A DNA stretch of 64,000 bases from Amarobacter sp964507025 (GCA_964507025.1 CAZDOK010000007.1:98146-162145), one strand, 5' to 3'; counted from the first letter of the stretch, positions 48,996 through 57,490 are shown. Notes: generated by a model from the sequence alone, not told the origin. Program-made: numbers and translations.

Positions 48996-50330
48996 GTGTG
49001 CCCCTCGATGGACGACGTTGTGCCGCGAAGCGACCGCGAACTGGCACGCTCCTGGCAGGGGGTGCTGGGCCGGCTCGAACTCGAGCTGAACCCGCACAAC
49101 TTCGCGACATTCCTCCGCGGGACCCGGGCGCTGCGGCTGAGCGGGCAGGAGCTGGTGGTCGAGGCCGGCTCGGAGATGGCGTGCTCATGGCTGAACCATC
49201 GGCTGCAGGTGGTGGTCGAGCGGGCGGCCACGCAGGTATTTGGACCGGACATCGGGGTGGTGTTCATCCCCCGGGGGGCCGCGCTGGACGACCCCGGGCC
49301 CGAGCCGGGCGCGGTGGAGCATGCCGCGAGAGGCCGGGGCCCGGTGGTCGGACAGGTGAACTGCTCGTTTACGTTCGAGGAGTACCAGGCGGCGGAGGGC
49401 AACCGGCTCGCGCTGCAGTCGTGCCTCTCATTGGTGGAGGACATGGAGCTGCGCATCAGCCCGGTGGTCATCTTTGGCGCTCCGGGCATGGGCAAGACGC
49501 ACCTGTTGCATGCGCTGGCCTGCCAGGCGGCCAACCAGGGCCGGGCGGTCGCGTGCCTGAGCGGCGAGGAGTTCGCGAACCGGTTCCTCGGGACGATGCG
49601 TAACGGGCGGGCCGACGAGTTCCGCTCGGCGGTTCGGGCTGTCGACCTCCTGGTGATCGACGACCTCCAGCAACTTGCCGGAAAGAGCAAGACGCAGGAG
49701 GAGCTCGTGTACACGATGGATGCGGTGTGCAACGGAGGAGGCCACGTGGTGGTGGCCAGCGAGAAGCACCCGTTCGAGCTAGACCTGCCCGAACGGCTGG
49801 CGTCGCGCCTCGCGGCCGGGATTGTGACGCGGGTCGAGCCGTTCCGGATCGCCGAACGGCGGTCATTCATCGAGCGGGTGACGCGCCGGCTGCGCGCATC
49901 GCTGCCTTCCTGGGCGACCGAGCGAATCGCGGGATGCGAGGTGCCGTCGGTGCGGCTGCTGCTCGGCGCGGTGCATGCGGCCGTTTCACTTGAGCGGAAT
50001 CAGCTGCTCGATACGGGACGGCTCGATGCGGAACTCGGGCGGCTGGCGCTGGCCGAGGCGACCAGCGGAGTCATCGGCGAGCGCGACCTGCTGGAGCGCA
50101 TCGGCAGGCATTTCGGCGTGACGGTGGAGGAGATCGCCGGGCGATCGCGGCGGGCGGCGGTGGCGGAGGCGCGGGCGGTGGCGGTGGCCGCGTTGCACGA
50201 GAGGGGACGGAGCCTGAGCGAGCTCGGGACACTGCTTGGCCAGCGCGACAAGAGCACCATCAGCGGCCTGGCGGAACGCGGCCGGGAGCTCGTTGCCGGG
50301 AACGACCTGCTGCGCGTGATCGTCGCCTGA
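48996..50330 (+). CDS. Divergent DnaA-like replication initiator
   Basis: A 444-residue protein with the complete DnaA layout. Domain I (about 18-85) has W-Q-G-V-L-G-R-L-E-L-E-L-N-P-H-N-F. A disordered domain II (about 90-120) follows. The AAA+ domain has Walker A G-A-P-G-M-G-K-T-H-L-L-H-A-L (161-174) and Walker B V-I-D-D-L-Q-Q-L. Domain IV contains S-L-S-E-L-G-T-L-L-G-Q-R-D-K-S-T-I. The DNA-binding signature differs from the canonical G-R-D-H-T-T-V, with His to Lys. No dnaN, recF or gyr genes are adjacent. It is either the chromosomal DnaA in an odd place or a paralogue with its own site. GTG at 48996 and ATG at 49008 are both possible starts. Confidence 0.85.
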   Translation: MCPSMDDVVPRSDRELARSWQGVLGRLELELNPHNFATFLRGTRALRLSGQELVVEAGSEMACSWLNHRLQVVVERAATQVFGPDIGVVFIPRGAALDDPGPEPGAVEHAARGRGPVVGQVNCSFTFEEYQAAEGNRLALQSCLSLVEDMELRISPVVIFGAPGMGKTHLLHALACQAANQGRAVACLSGEEFANRFLGTMRNGRADEFRSAVRAVDLLVIDDLQQLAGKSKTQEELVYTMDAVCNGGGHVVVASEKHPFELDLPERLASRLAAGIVTRVEPFRIAERRSFIERVTRRLRASLPSWATERIAGCEVPSVRLLLGAVHAAVSLERNQLLDTGRLDAELGRLALAEATSGVIGERDLLERIGRHFGVTVEEIAGRSRRAAVAEARAVAVAALHERGRSLSELGTLLGQRDKSTISGLAERGRELVAGNDLLRVIVA

Positions 50331-50334
50331 CGAG

Positions 50335-51018
50335 TCAGAACTGGAGCTCGAGACGGCGGAATCGCTCGAGGTAGCGGCCGTCCTCGTTCCGCCAGCGTTC
50401 CCGCGAAAAAGCGGCGAAGTCGTCCTGGTTCCCGAACTGCGAAACGTGAGCCAGGAGGGCGTGGATCTTGAGATCGACCAGGTCGGTTATGTCCACGTCG
50501 AGGTTGGGGTGGTTGGTGTTCCAGAGTAGGACTTCGCGCACCTTGTGCGGTTCGAGCCCGGCCGCAAGGTGTTCGGGGAAGTTCAGGTGGTCGCGTGCCG
50601 TGGGATAGACGGCATCGAGAGCCGCTGTTCCCGTGGCACGATGATCGGGGTGGTTGATGAAGCTATCGCGGATGATGATGTCGGTCGGGTCGTGCGTGAG
50701 CACCGTATTCGGCCTGAGCGTGCGGATATGCCAGACGATGCGCTCGAGGAGTTCACGAGAGTAGGTCAGCTCGCTGTCCTCGAACCCGAGGAAGAAGACG
50801 TCGCGGGCGCCGAGGCGGCGGCAGGCCTCTCGCTGCTCCTCGATCCGCTGGGCGATGAGGCGTTCGCGCGGCATGGAGCGGTCTTCCGTCCCCTTGGCCC
50901 CGTTGGTGGTAACGAGGAAGTCGACATCCCAGCCATCGCTGGCGATGCGGGCGGCGTAACCGGCGCATCCGAACTCTCCATCGTCGGGGTGGGCGGCAAT
51001 GACGAGGGCGGTGGGCAT
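50335..51018 (-). CDS. PIG-L/LmbE family deacetylase
   Basis: A 227-residue zinc-dependent N-deacetylase fold. The N-terminal motif is A-A-H-P-D-D-G-E-F-G with the zinc ligands His and Asp, and the later H-P-D-H-R-A-T-G supplies the third. Family members deacetylate GlcNAc-type or thiol-sugar intermediates such as GlcNAc-Ins. No bacillithiol or mycothiol genes are nearby. The ATG at 51018 was chosen since the frame upstream lacks family similarity. It is divergent from lexA. Confidence 0.9.
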   Translation of the reverse strand: MPTALVIAAHPDDGEFGCAGYAARIASDGWDVDFLVTTNGAKGTEDRSMPRERLIAQRIEEQREACRRLGARDVFFLGFEDSELTYSRELLERIVWHIRTLRPNTVLTHDPTDIIIRDSFINHPDHRATGTAALDAVYPTARDHLNFPEHLAAGLEPHKVREVLLWNTNHPNLDVDITDLVDLKIHALLAHVSQFGNQDDFAAFSRERWRNEDGRYLERFRRLELQF

Positions 51019-51147
51019 GGGCGCTTGAGTCCGAGTGGCGAGTTTCGAGCTGCGAGGTGCAGGCAACCTATCGTGGCCGAGAGGGTAGCGTCTCGCAACT
51101 CGATGGGTCGTATCCGTGGCCGCGGCCCGGGGGTGTTCGGAACGCGT

Positions 51148-51177
51148 TTGACGATAACCACTTGCGTTTGCTAACGT
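51148..51177 (+). promoter_or_regulatory. lexA promoter, TTGACG and TAACGT
   Basis: TTGACG (51148-51153), an 18-base spacer and TAACGT (51172-51177). Transcription would begin about 51184, at the edge of the LexA box. Confidence 0.65.
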
Positions 51178-51183
51178 TCGGCG

Positions 51184-51197
51184 CGAACATGCGTTCG
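51184..51197. promoter_or_regulatory. LexA (SOS) box, exact Gram-positive consensus
   Basis: CGAACATGCGTTCG fits the Bacillus-type consensus CGAAC-RNRY-GTTYG at every position. It sits on the lexA transcription start, which implies autorepression. The ATG at 51189 is inside the box, so translation more likely starts at 51213. Confidence 0.85.
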
Positions 51198-51212
51198 AAA
51201 GGCATCAATCGA

Positions 51213-51851
51213 ATGAAAGACCTCTCGCCGAAGCAAGAGCAGATCCTTGAGTTCCTGCGGGCGTTCATCGAGGAGAAGGACTACCCGCCGAGCATCAGGG
51301 ACATCCAGGAAGGGTGCGCGATCAGCAGCACCTCGGTGGTGGACTACAACCTCCGGAAGCTGGAAGAGAAGAGCTACATCCGGCGAGACCGGGAGATTTC
51401 GCGGGGCATCGAGGTGCTTGGGGCGCGCGGACGGCGGGCGCGCATCGTCGAGATCCCGGTCCTGGGGGCGATTGCGGCGGGCCAGCCCATCCCCGTGCCG
51501 ACGAGCGATCGGTTCGGGAACGATGCGCAGGACGTGGTGGCTGTCACCGAGGACATGGTGCGAGGCAAGACGAACGTGTTCGCGCTGCGAGTGAAGGGCA
51601 CCTCGATGATTGAGGATCTCATCGACGACGGCGACATCGTCTTCCTGGAGCCGGTGCGTTCTGCAGCGGACGGCGACAAAGTCGCGGTGTGGCTGAAGGA
51701 CCGGGAGGAAGTGACGCTAAAGCGGATCTACCACGAGGGTGGCCGGGTGCGGCTGCAGCCGGCGAACAGCACGATGCAGCCGATTTACACGACACCGGAG
51801 AACGTGGAAATCCAGGGACGGTTCATCTCCTCTTTCCGTCCGAGCGATTAG
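51213..51851 (+). CDS. lexA: LexA repressor
   Basis: A 212-residue SOS regulator. The winged helix-turn-helix is M-K-D-L-S-P-K-Q-E-Q-I-L-E-F-L and S-I-R-D-I-Q-E-G-C-A-I-S-S-T-S-V (about 1-65). The self-cleavage site is A-I-A-A-G-Q-P (Ala-Gly bond). The catalytic Ser is in K-G-T-S-M-I and the Lys in V-T-L-K-R-I. The ATG at 51213 was chosen because it gives the standard length, follows GAAAGG by ten bases, and the ATG at 51189 is part of the operator. It is divergent from the PIG-L gene. Confidence 0.95.
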   Translation: MKDLSPKQEQILEFLRAFIEEKDYPPSIRDIQEGCAISSTSVVDYNLRKLEEKSYIRRDREISRGIEVLGARGRRARIVEIPVLGAIAAGQPIPVPTSDRFGNDAQDVVAVTEDMVRGKTNVFALRVKGTSMIEDLIDDGDIVFLEPVRSAADGDKVAVWLKDREEVTLKRIYHEGGRVRLQPANSTMQPIYTTPENVEIQGRFISSFRPSD

Positions 51852-51854
51852 ACT
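51849..51854 (+). promoter_or_regulatory. Possible -10 box TAGACT at the lexA stop
   Basis: TAGACT includes the TAG stop of lexA. It is 54 bases before the OppD-like ATG, with a GAGGA ribosome site between, so it is an ordinary, not leaderless, arrangement. Confidence 0.3.
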
Positions 51855-51908
51855 GACCTGAACGTTTCTCTCCGCGCACGGGGCCAGCCGGTCTCGTGAG
51901 GACTCTTC

Positions 51909-52901
51909 ATGGCCGAACCGATCATCAGCGTCCGCAACCTGAGCATCCGATACCGCACGCGCGACGCGATGACGTACGCCGTCGAGGACGTCTCGTTCGA
52001 CCTGGAGCGGGGCAAGGTCCTGACGGTCGTGGGCGAGTCGGGTTGCGGGAAATCGACGGTTGCGATGTCGATTCTCCGGCTCCTGCCGCAGGAGGCGGAC
52101 GTGCTCTCGGGGCGGATCGAGTTCGATGGAACTGACCTGCTGGCACTGGACGAACGAGACCTGCGCCCGCTGAGGGGACGGCGGATTGCTATGATCTTCC
52201 AGGACCCGGTCGCGGGCCTGAACCCGGTCATCGACATCGGCACGCAAGTCGCTGAGATGCTCACGAGCCACCTGCCCATCAGCAAGAAGGAGGCGAAGGC
52301 CCGGGCCATCGACGTGCTGTACGAGGTGGGGCTGGCCGAACCGGCGCGGGTGGCGAAGTCGTACCCGTTTCAACTTTCGGGCGGGATGTGCCAGCGGGTG
52401 ATGATCGGGATCGCGACGGCATTGAACCCCGACGTCATCGTTGCGGACGAACCGACGAGCGCGCTGGATGTGACGGTCCAGGCGCAGATTCTGCATCAGC
52501 TCGATCAGCTTCGAAGGCAGAAGGGCACGGCCATCCTCCTCATCACCCACGACTTCGGTGTGGTGGCGCAGATGGCGGACGAGGTGGCGGTGATGTACGC
52601 CGGCCGGGTGGTGGAATCGGGCGGGGTGCGGGACATGCTGAAGTCGCCGCTGCACCCCTACACGCACGCGCTCCTGGGGACGCTGCCGCGGGTGGACGGT
52701 GCACATGAACACCTGCGCCAAATCCCGGGCCACCCGCCCGAGATGACCGAGCGAGCCGAGCGTTGCGCCTTCATCCCCCGTTGCGGGAAGGTGATGAACG
52801 TGTGCCGGAACAACGAGCCACCGGGCCTGCTGCAACCGGAGGGCGCGACGCACCGGGTGGCCTGCTACAACCCGGTCTGGCAGGGGGCGAGCGCCAAGTA
52901 G
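51909..52901 (+). CDS. Peptide-type ABC transporter ATP-binding protein (DppD/OppD family)
   Basis: A 330-residue importer ATPase. Walker A is G-E-S-G-C-G-K-S-T, the signature L-S-G-G-M-C-Q-R-V, and Walker B V-I-V-A-D-E-P-T-S-A-L-D-V. The C-terminal oligopeptide-ATPase domain has a Cys-containing C-A-F-I-P-R-C-G-K-V-M-N-V-C segment typical of the group. It is alone here, without permeases or a DppF partner. It may serve the permeases at 20105-22098. Confidence 0.93.
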   Translation: MAEPIISVRNLSIRYRTRDAMTYAVEDVSFDLERGKVLTVVGESGCGKSTVAMSILRLLPQEADVLSGRIEFDGTDLLALDERDLRPLRGRRIAMIFQDPVAGLNPVIDIGTQVAEMLTSHLPISKKEAKARAIDVLYEVGLAEPARVAKSYPFQLSGGMCQRVMIGIATALNPDVIVADEPTSALDVTVQAQILHQLDQLRRQKGTAILLITHDFGVVAQMADEVAVMYAGRVVESGGVRDMLKSPLHPYTHALLGTLPRVDGAHEHLRQIPGHPPEMTERAERCAFIPRCGKVMNVCRNNEPPGLLQPEGATHRVACYNPVWQGASAK

Positions 52902-52904
52902 CGG

Positions 52905-54008
52905 CTAGCGCCGGGAGCCGGCGCCCGCAGGAGCCAGCGCGCACAGCTTCATCATCAGGATCTCTATAGTGAGGTCTTCGTCGACCTCGCCGAGCTTGTT
53001 CGTCCGGTCGGCCTCGACCAGGTACTCGTAGGCGAACCGGAGCTTCCGGGGGCCATGGCGCCGGGCGCGATCGATGGCCGCCCGGCGGAGGCCTTCGTAC
53101 TTGCCGGCGTTGCCAAGCACCCGAACGATATCGGCCTCCTGAGCGTCTTCCTGGAGCAGGTCGACGAGCTGGGCCAGGACCCGGTAGCGGTCGGTGATGG
53201 TCGCGAGCAGGGCCTGGGCGTTTTCGCCTTCGCGGCGGAGCCGGGCGAGCATTTCGAGCGCGGTCGCCAGGTTCCCATCCATCAGCGAGTCGATGAGGGC
53301 GAAGCGGTTGGGCTCGCGGTCGCCGGCGCAGACGCGCTGCACATCGAGCACGTCGACCTGGGCGCCGTTGGCCCAGAGTGCGAGCTTGTCGAGCTCATTG
53401 GCGATGCGGAGGGTATCGCCCTGGAGGAGGTTGGCGAGGAGTACGGCGGGGTCCGCTTCGGGTGGGGGCTCTTCCCACGGTTCGAGCTTCTCGCGCGGGG
53501 GCTGGCCAGCACGGAAGCGCACGCCCCTGAGGTTCGCCTCGTCGCGAATGTAGCGCTCGAGCTCCTTGCCCTTGATCTCGGGGTGCTCCTCGATGACGGC
53601 TCCGGGGATGTCCTTGAGGCGGGCGATCAGCGGGTTCGAGCGGGTGACCAGGCGAGGCTGGCCCTGGGCGAGGAAGGGCTGTCCCAGGAACACGAGCGTG
53701 GTGGTCTCGGGGATGCCGGCCGCAAGGCTTGCGGCGAATTCGTCCCAGGGGCCGAGCGCGCGGGTTCCCCTGGGGCCGCCGCGCGCTTCGAAGCGTTCGA
53801 GGAGGTGTTCGACGATGACCAGCCGTTTTGGCGCCAGGAACGGCGGCGACATGGCCGGGCCAAGGATCTCGTGGGGCTTCGCGTCGCGGCCATCGACCTC
53901 GACCTGGTTGGTGAGGAGCATGCCCGTGCCGCCATCCGCCTCATGCTTCAGTTCCTGGATGCGGCGGCGCATGGCGAGCTCGTTGGCGCCGAAGAGGACG
54001 AGGATCAT
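52905..54008 (-). CDS. holA: DNA polymerase III subunit delta
   Basis: A 367-residue clamp-loader delta subunit with the usual three-domain layout (AAA+-like N-terminus, lid and C-terminal collar). It starts M-I-L-V-L-F-G-A-N-E-L and has D-T-L-R-I-A-N-E-L-D-K-L-A-L-W in the lid and A-L-E-M-L-A-R-L-R-R-E-G-E-N-A in the collar helix. Delta carries no ATPase motif, as here. The ATG follows a TACCCT box by seven bases. It converges on the OppD-type gene. Confidence 0.9.
   Translation of the reverse strand: MILVLFGANELAMRRRIQELKHEADGGTGMLLTNQVEVDGRDAKPHEILGPAMSPPFLAPKRLVIVEHLLERFEARGGPRGTRALGPWDEFAASLAAGIPETTTLVFLGQPFLAQGQPRLVTRSNPLIARLKDIPGAVIEEHPEIKGKELERYIRDEANLRGVRFRAGQPPREKLEPWEEPPPEADPAVLLANLLQGDTLRIANELDKLALWANGAQVDVLDVQRVCAGDREPNRFALIDSLMDGNLATALEMLARLRREGENAQALLATITDRYRVLAQLVDLLQEDAQEADIVRVLGNAGKYEGLRRAAIDRARRHGPRKLRFAYEYLVEADRTNKLGEVDEDLTIEILMMKLCALAPAGAGSRR
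52908..52924. terminator. Hairpin between convergent genes
   Basis: GCGCCGG (52908-52914), loop GAG, CCGGCGC (52918-52924), at the junction of the OppD-type gene and holA. It lies inside the last codons of holA. No T-run. Confidence 0.4.
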
Positions 54009-54015
54009 GGCCGCA

Positions 54016-54021
54016 AGGGTA
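54016..54021 (-). promoter_or_regulatory. -10 box TACCCT, leaderless type
   Basis: TACCCT on the minus strand, seven bases before the ATG of holA at 54008. Confidence 0.45.
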
Positions 54022-54033
54022 GCCGATCGATCG

Positions 54034-55623
54034 TCAGCGCTCGACGTTCAGGGCGAATTCGAGCGCATCGGCGAGCGCGAGCCACGAAGCCTCGATGATG
54101 TCGGTCGACGAGCCGACGGTGGTCCAGTAGCGGTTCCCATCGGTGCTTTCGATGAGGACCCGCACGCGGGCGCCGGTGGCCGACTGGCTATCGAGGATGC
54201 GCACCTTGTAGTCGACGAGCTTGACCTGTTCGAGCTGCGGATAGACCTGGACGAGCGCCTTGCGGATGGCGCCGTCGAGGGCGTTCACGGGGCCGTTGCC
54301 TTCGTGGGCGGTGTGGTGCATCACGCCATCGACGACAACCTTGACCATCGCCTCGGCGAGCATCTCGTTGAGCTGCGACTGGTCGTGGCTGCGGCGCCGG
54401 CGCTCGACGATGACGAAGTCCTCGAGCTCGAAAGGCGCCCTGTAGCCGGGGAGACTGCGGCGGACCAGCATCTCGAAGCTGGCCTCGGCGCCTTCGTACT
54501 GGTAACCCTGGCTCTCCTTCTCCTTCACAACTTCGAGGAGCTTCTTGACCTCGTCCTGGGAGAGAGGGAATTCGATGCCCATCTCCTGGAGTTTCATGAT
54601 CAGGTTACGCTGGCCGGAGAGCTCGGACACGAGGACGCGGGAGGAGTTGCCGACCAGGGCGGGGTCGATGTGCTGATAGGCGCGCTCGTCCTTCATCATG
54701 CCGGCGACGTGGTAACCGGCCTTGTGGGCGAAGGCGGAGGCGCCGACGTAGGGCGCCTGGGGGTTGGGGACCATGTTCGCGAGCTCGGAGACGTAGTTCG
54801 CGACCTCGGTAAGGCGTGCGAGCTGCTCATCCTCGACGACGTTGATGCCCATTTTCACCTTGAGGTTGGCGAGGATCGTGAGGATGTCGGCGTTGCCACA
54901 GCGTTCGCCGTAGCCGTTGACGCAGCCCTGGACCTGCCAGACACCGGCTTCGACCGCGTGCAGCGAGTTCGCGACCGCCAGGCCGGCGTCGTTGTGGAGG
55001 TGGATGCCAAGGCGGGTATCGTTCACGCGTTGCTGGACGCGCTCGATCGCCTCGAGCATGGCGCGGGTGGTCATGCCGCCGTTGGTATCGCAGAGCACGA
55101 GGGCATCGGCCCCCGCGCGGGCGGCGGTGGCGAGACACTGGAGCGAGTAGTCGGGGTCATCGAAGAAGCCGTCGAAGAAGTGCTCGGCATCGAAGAAGAC
55201 GGTCTTGCCGAGCTTCTTGAAGTAGGAGACGGTGTCGGCGATCATCGCCAGGTTTTCCTCGGCGCTGGTTTCGAGGATTTCGCGGACCTGGTACATGCTG
55301 GCCTTGCCGACGAGGGTGATACCGGGGGTCTCGGCCGCAACCAGGCTCTGGATGTTGGCGTCGGTTTCGCAGGTGATATTCGGTTTCCGGGTGCCGCCGA
55401 AGGCGCTGACCTTCGCGTTGCGAAGGTTCACATCCCGGAGGCGGCGGAAGTACTCGGCATCCTTCGGGTTCGAGCCAGGGAAGCCCCCCTCGATCCACTC
55501 CAGGCCGAGCTCATCCAGCTTCTTCGTGATGCGGATCTTGTCCTCGACAGAGAGCGAGATGCCCTCCATCTGGGAGCCATCGCGGAGGGTGGTGTCGTAG
55601 AGCTGGACGCGGTCGGTTGGCAT
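54034..55623 (-). CDS. cimA: (R)-citramalate synthase
   Basis: A 529-residue DRE-TIM enzyme that joins acetyl-CoA and pyruvate to citramalate, the entry to threonine-independent isoleucine synthesis. Motifs: L-Y-D-T-T-L-R-D-G-S-Q-M-E-G at the N-terminus, F-G-G-T-R-K, and the metal HxH site G-I-H-L-H-N-D-A-G. The C-terminal regulatory LeuA dimer domain (about 400-529) is present. The distinctive S-Q-M-E-G and long length separate it from LeuA. Confidence 0.93.
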   Translation of the reverse strand: MPTDRVQLYDTTLRDGSQMEGISLSVEDKIRITKKLDELGLEWIEGGFPGSNPKDAEYFRRLRDVNLRNAKVSAFGGTRKPNITCETDANIQSLVAAETPGITLVGKASMYQVREILETSAEENLAMIADTVSYFKKLGKTVFFDAEHFFDGFFDDPDYSLQCLATAARAGADALVLCDTNGGMTTRAMLEAIERVQQRVNDTRLGIHLHNDAGLAVANSLHAVEAGVWQVQGCVNGYGERCGNADILTILANLKVKMGINVVEDEQLARLTEVANYVSELANMVPNPQAPYVGASAFAHKAGYHVAGMMKDERAYQHIDPALVGNSSRVLVSELSGQRNLIMKLQEMGIEFPLSQDEVKKLLEVVKEKESQGYQYEGAEASFEMLVRRSLPGYRAPFELEDFVIVERRRRSHDQSQLNEMLAEAMVKVVVDGVMHHTAHEGNGPVNALDGAIRKALVQVYPQLEQVKLVDYKVRILDSQSATGARVRVLIESTDGNRYWTTVGSSTDIIEASWLALADALEFALNVER

Positions 55624-55707
55624 GGCGCGGGAAGTCCTTTCCTATCACGAGGGTACGGTGCGGGTGCGAACAGGGAAGTAGCGGAGGAAAGGCGCGCTAA
55701 ATGGCAG

Positions 55708-55728
55708 CCCCGCGTGATTGACGCGGGG
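55708..55728. terminator. Terminator-like hairpin after the vapC-like gene
   Basis: CCCCGCGT (55708-55715), five-base loop, ACGCGGGG (55721-55728). It lies downstream of the minus-strand VapC-like gene. There is no U-run, so efficiency is doubtful. Confidence 0.4.
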
Positions 55729-55781
55729 TTGGTATCACCGGGGAAGTGAACTGGCTGGGCACACGGAGATTGTACCAGAGT

Positions 55782-56213
55782 TCACGAGGGTGGTTCATCG
55801 AAGGGGAGAAGGGTGAACGAACCGCCCTGGAGGGGGCGCATGAGGCGGAAGTGGCGGTGATCGAAGGTGAGGATGCGGTTGGTTTTGTAGCGCGCGGCGA
55901 GGATGACGATGGAGAGGTCAGTCAGTCCGACGTTGAGATCGCGGTACCGCTCGTTCAGCGCCTGGATCGTGGCAAAGTCTTCCGGTTCGAGCCCGGGGAC
56001 GGTAAAGCGGCTGGATGCGAGGTCGCGGAGGAGTGAGCGATTGGCTGATGGGCCGCCACGCGCAGCGAGCATGTAATCGAGTTCAGCGGCAACCGTGAGC
56101 GGCATTACCGGCGTCGACCGTTCCGTTGCCAGCACCCTGGCGGCGGCCCGGGCAAGCGGGTCCGCCGGCTCGATCTGCGCGAGAATTGGGCTCGTGTCAA
56201 CGACCAGCGTCAA
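55782..56213 (-). CDS. PIN-domain toxin (VapC-like ribonuclease)
   Basis: A 143-residue PIN-domain protein. Acidic metal-binding residues: V-V-D-T-S-P-I near the N-terminus, E44 (A-A-E-L-D), D in G-L-T-D-L-S-I-V, and T-F-D-H-R-H-F near the C-terminus. Such toxins cut tRNA or rRNA when freed from antitoxin. It overlaps the stop of the antitoxin-like gene by four bases, the common vapBC layout. Confidence 0.9.
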   Translation of the reverse strand: MTLVVDTSPILAQIEPADPLARAAARVLATERSTPVMPLTVAAELDYMLAARGGPSANRSLLRDLASSRFTVPGLEPEDFATIQALNERYRDLNVGLTDLSIVILAARYKTNRILTFDHRHFRLMRPLQGGSFTLLPFDEPPS

Positions 56214-56491
56214 GGGAGCGGCTCGTCACCGAAGCTATCGTCGCCGAAGCCCTTGAGCCCCTCGGTATCAAGCCAGTCCTGGAACTCCTGAGGAGTCTCG
56301 AAATGCGGGAGGCCGGGCGCCTCCGGATCCACCTCGATGTTGAAAATCTCGAAGTCCCTGTCCGGGTGGGAGGCGTCGTACAGGGCGAGGGCCTCGCGGA
56401 GGACGAGCGCCTGCGACTTGCCCTCGCGCTCAGCGAGCCGGGCAAGCCGCTCCCGATCCTCGTCAGACAGGTAGACACTCGTCTTCTTCAT
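56210..56491 (-). CDS. Ribbon-helix-helix antitoxin-like protein
   Basis: A 93-residue protein. The first 50 residues fit a ribbon-helix-helix fold (K-T-S-V-Y-L-S-D-E-D-R-E-R-L-A-R-L-A). The acidic C-terminal tail (about 65-93) would neutralise the PIN toxin. The ATG at 56491 is six bases after TACCCT and shortens an otherwise longer frame that lacks similarity. With the PIN gene it forms a toxin-antitoxin pair. Confidence 0.87.
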   Translation of the reverse strand: MKKTSVYLSDEDRERLARLAEREGKSQALVLREALALYDASHPDRDFEIFNIEVDPEAPGLPHFETPQEFQDWLDTEGLKGFGDDSFGDEPLP

Positions 56492-56497
56492 GGATGT

Positions 56498-56503
56498 AGG
56501 GTA
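56498..56503 (-). promoter_or_regulatory. -10 box TACCCT, leaderless type
   Basis: TACCCT on the minus strand, six bases before the antitoxin ATG at 56491. GTAC and GTACGT lie just upstream (56502-56510) and may be part of an operator. Confidence 0.5.
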
Positions 56504-56530
56504 GTACGTAGGGCACCGCCGCACAACACA

Positions 56531-57484
56531 TCAGGCCAGGCGCGAACCCGTCGCGAGCGAGGCGGCAAGCCGGATGGCCTCGACCATGCTGGTGGCGTCG
56601 GCGATGCCCTTACCGGCGATATCGAAGGCGGTTCCGTGGTCGACCGAGGTGCGGACGAAGGGGAGGCCGAGGTTCACGCTGACGCTCTGCTCGAAGCCGT
56701 GGACCTTGATCGCGATGTGGCCCTGGTCGTGGTACATGACGACGACCACGTCGTAGCGCCCGGCGATGGCGTGGTTGAAGACGGAGTCGGCGGGATGGGG
56801 CCCGGTTGCATCGATGCCGTGAGCGCGGGCATCGGCAACGGCGGGCGCGATCTCGTCGAGCTCCTCGCGGCCGATAAGGCCGTTGTCGCTGGCGTGAGGG
56901 TTGAGCGCGGCGACGGCTATCCGCGGGCGTTCGAATCCCCAGCGGACGAAGTGATGGTTGGTGAGGCGGATGGCCCGCAGGACGTTCTCGCGCGTGACGT
57001 AGGCGCAGGCGTCGCGCAGGGGCTTGTGCGTGGAGAGGTGCATGCAGCGGAGGTTGCCCGAGACGAGCATGGTGGCGACGTGGGGGGCTCCACTGAGCCG
57101 CTGGAGGACTTCCTGGTGGCCGGTATCGGCGATGCCGGCGACCTGGAAGGCTTCCTTGTTTACCGGGGCGGTGACCATCGCGCCGGCTTCGCCCGAGAGA
57201 CACATGCGGGCGGCGTGCTCGATCCACCCGTGGGCGGCGCGGGCCGAAGCGGGGGAGAGCTCGCCCACCGGGTAGCCGCCCGCTGGCGAGGGGTGAGTCT
57301 CCAGGACGTCGGCTTCGATCGTTATGTTCAGCTTTTCGGTCCACAAGCCGAGGAGGCTGCGATCGCCAATGACGGTGACACTGGCGAGGCCGTGGACTTC
57401 GGAGTCAGCCAGGGCTTTGGCGACGACCTCGGGCCCGATGCCGGAGGGGTCGCCCATGGTGACAACGAGGTGGGGGAGAGCCAT
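56531..57484 (-). CDS. pdxA: 4-hydroxythreonine-4-phosphate dehydrogenase family protein (PdxA)
   Basis: A 317-residue NAD- and metal-dependent dehydrogenase/decarboxylase of vitamin B6 synthesis (DXP-dependent branch). Motifs: M-G-D-P-S-G-I-G-P-E-V at the N-terminus, A-P-V-N-K-E, and V-V-M-Y-H-D-Q-G-H-I with metal-binding His and Asp, followed by G-L-P-F-V-R-T-S. Length is normal. PdxA relatives also act in aromatic-acid and four-carbon acid-sugar breakdown, so biosynthesis is likely but not certain without pdxJ nearby. It has a TACTGT box six bases before the ATG. Confidence 0.92.
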   Translation of the reverse strand: MALPHLVVTMGDPSGIGPEVVAKALADSEVHGLASVTVIGDRSLLGLWTEKLNITIEADVLETHPSPAGGYPVGELSPASARAAHGWIEHAARMCLSGEAGAMVTAPVNKEAFQVAGIADTGHQEVLQRLSGAPHVATMLVSGNLRCMHLSTHKPLRDACAYVTRENVLRAIRLTNHHFVRWGFERPRIAVAALNPHASDNGLIGREELDEIAPAVADARAHGIDATGPHPADSVFNHAIAGRYDVVVVMYHDQGHIAIKVHGFEQSVSVNLGLPFVRTSVDHGTAFDIAGKGIADATSMVEAIRLAASLATGSRLA

Positions 57485-57490
57485 GACGGA

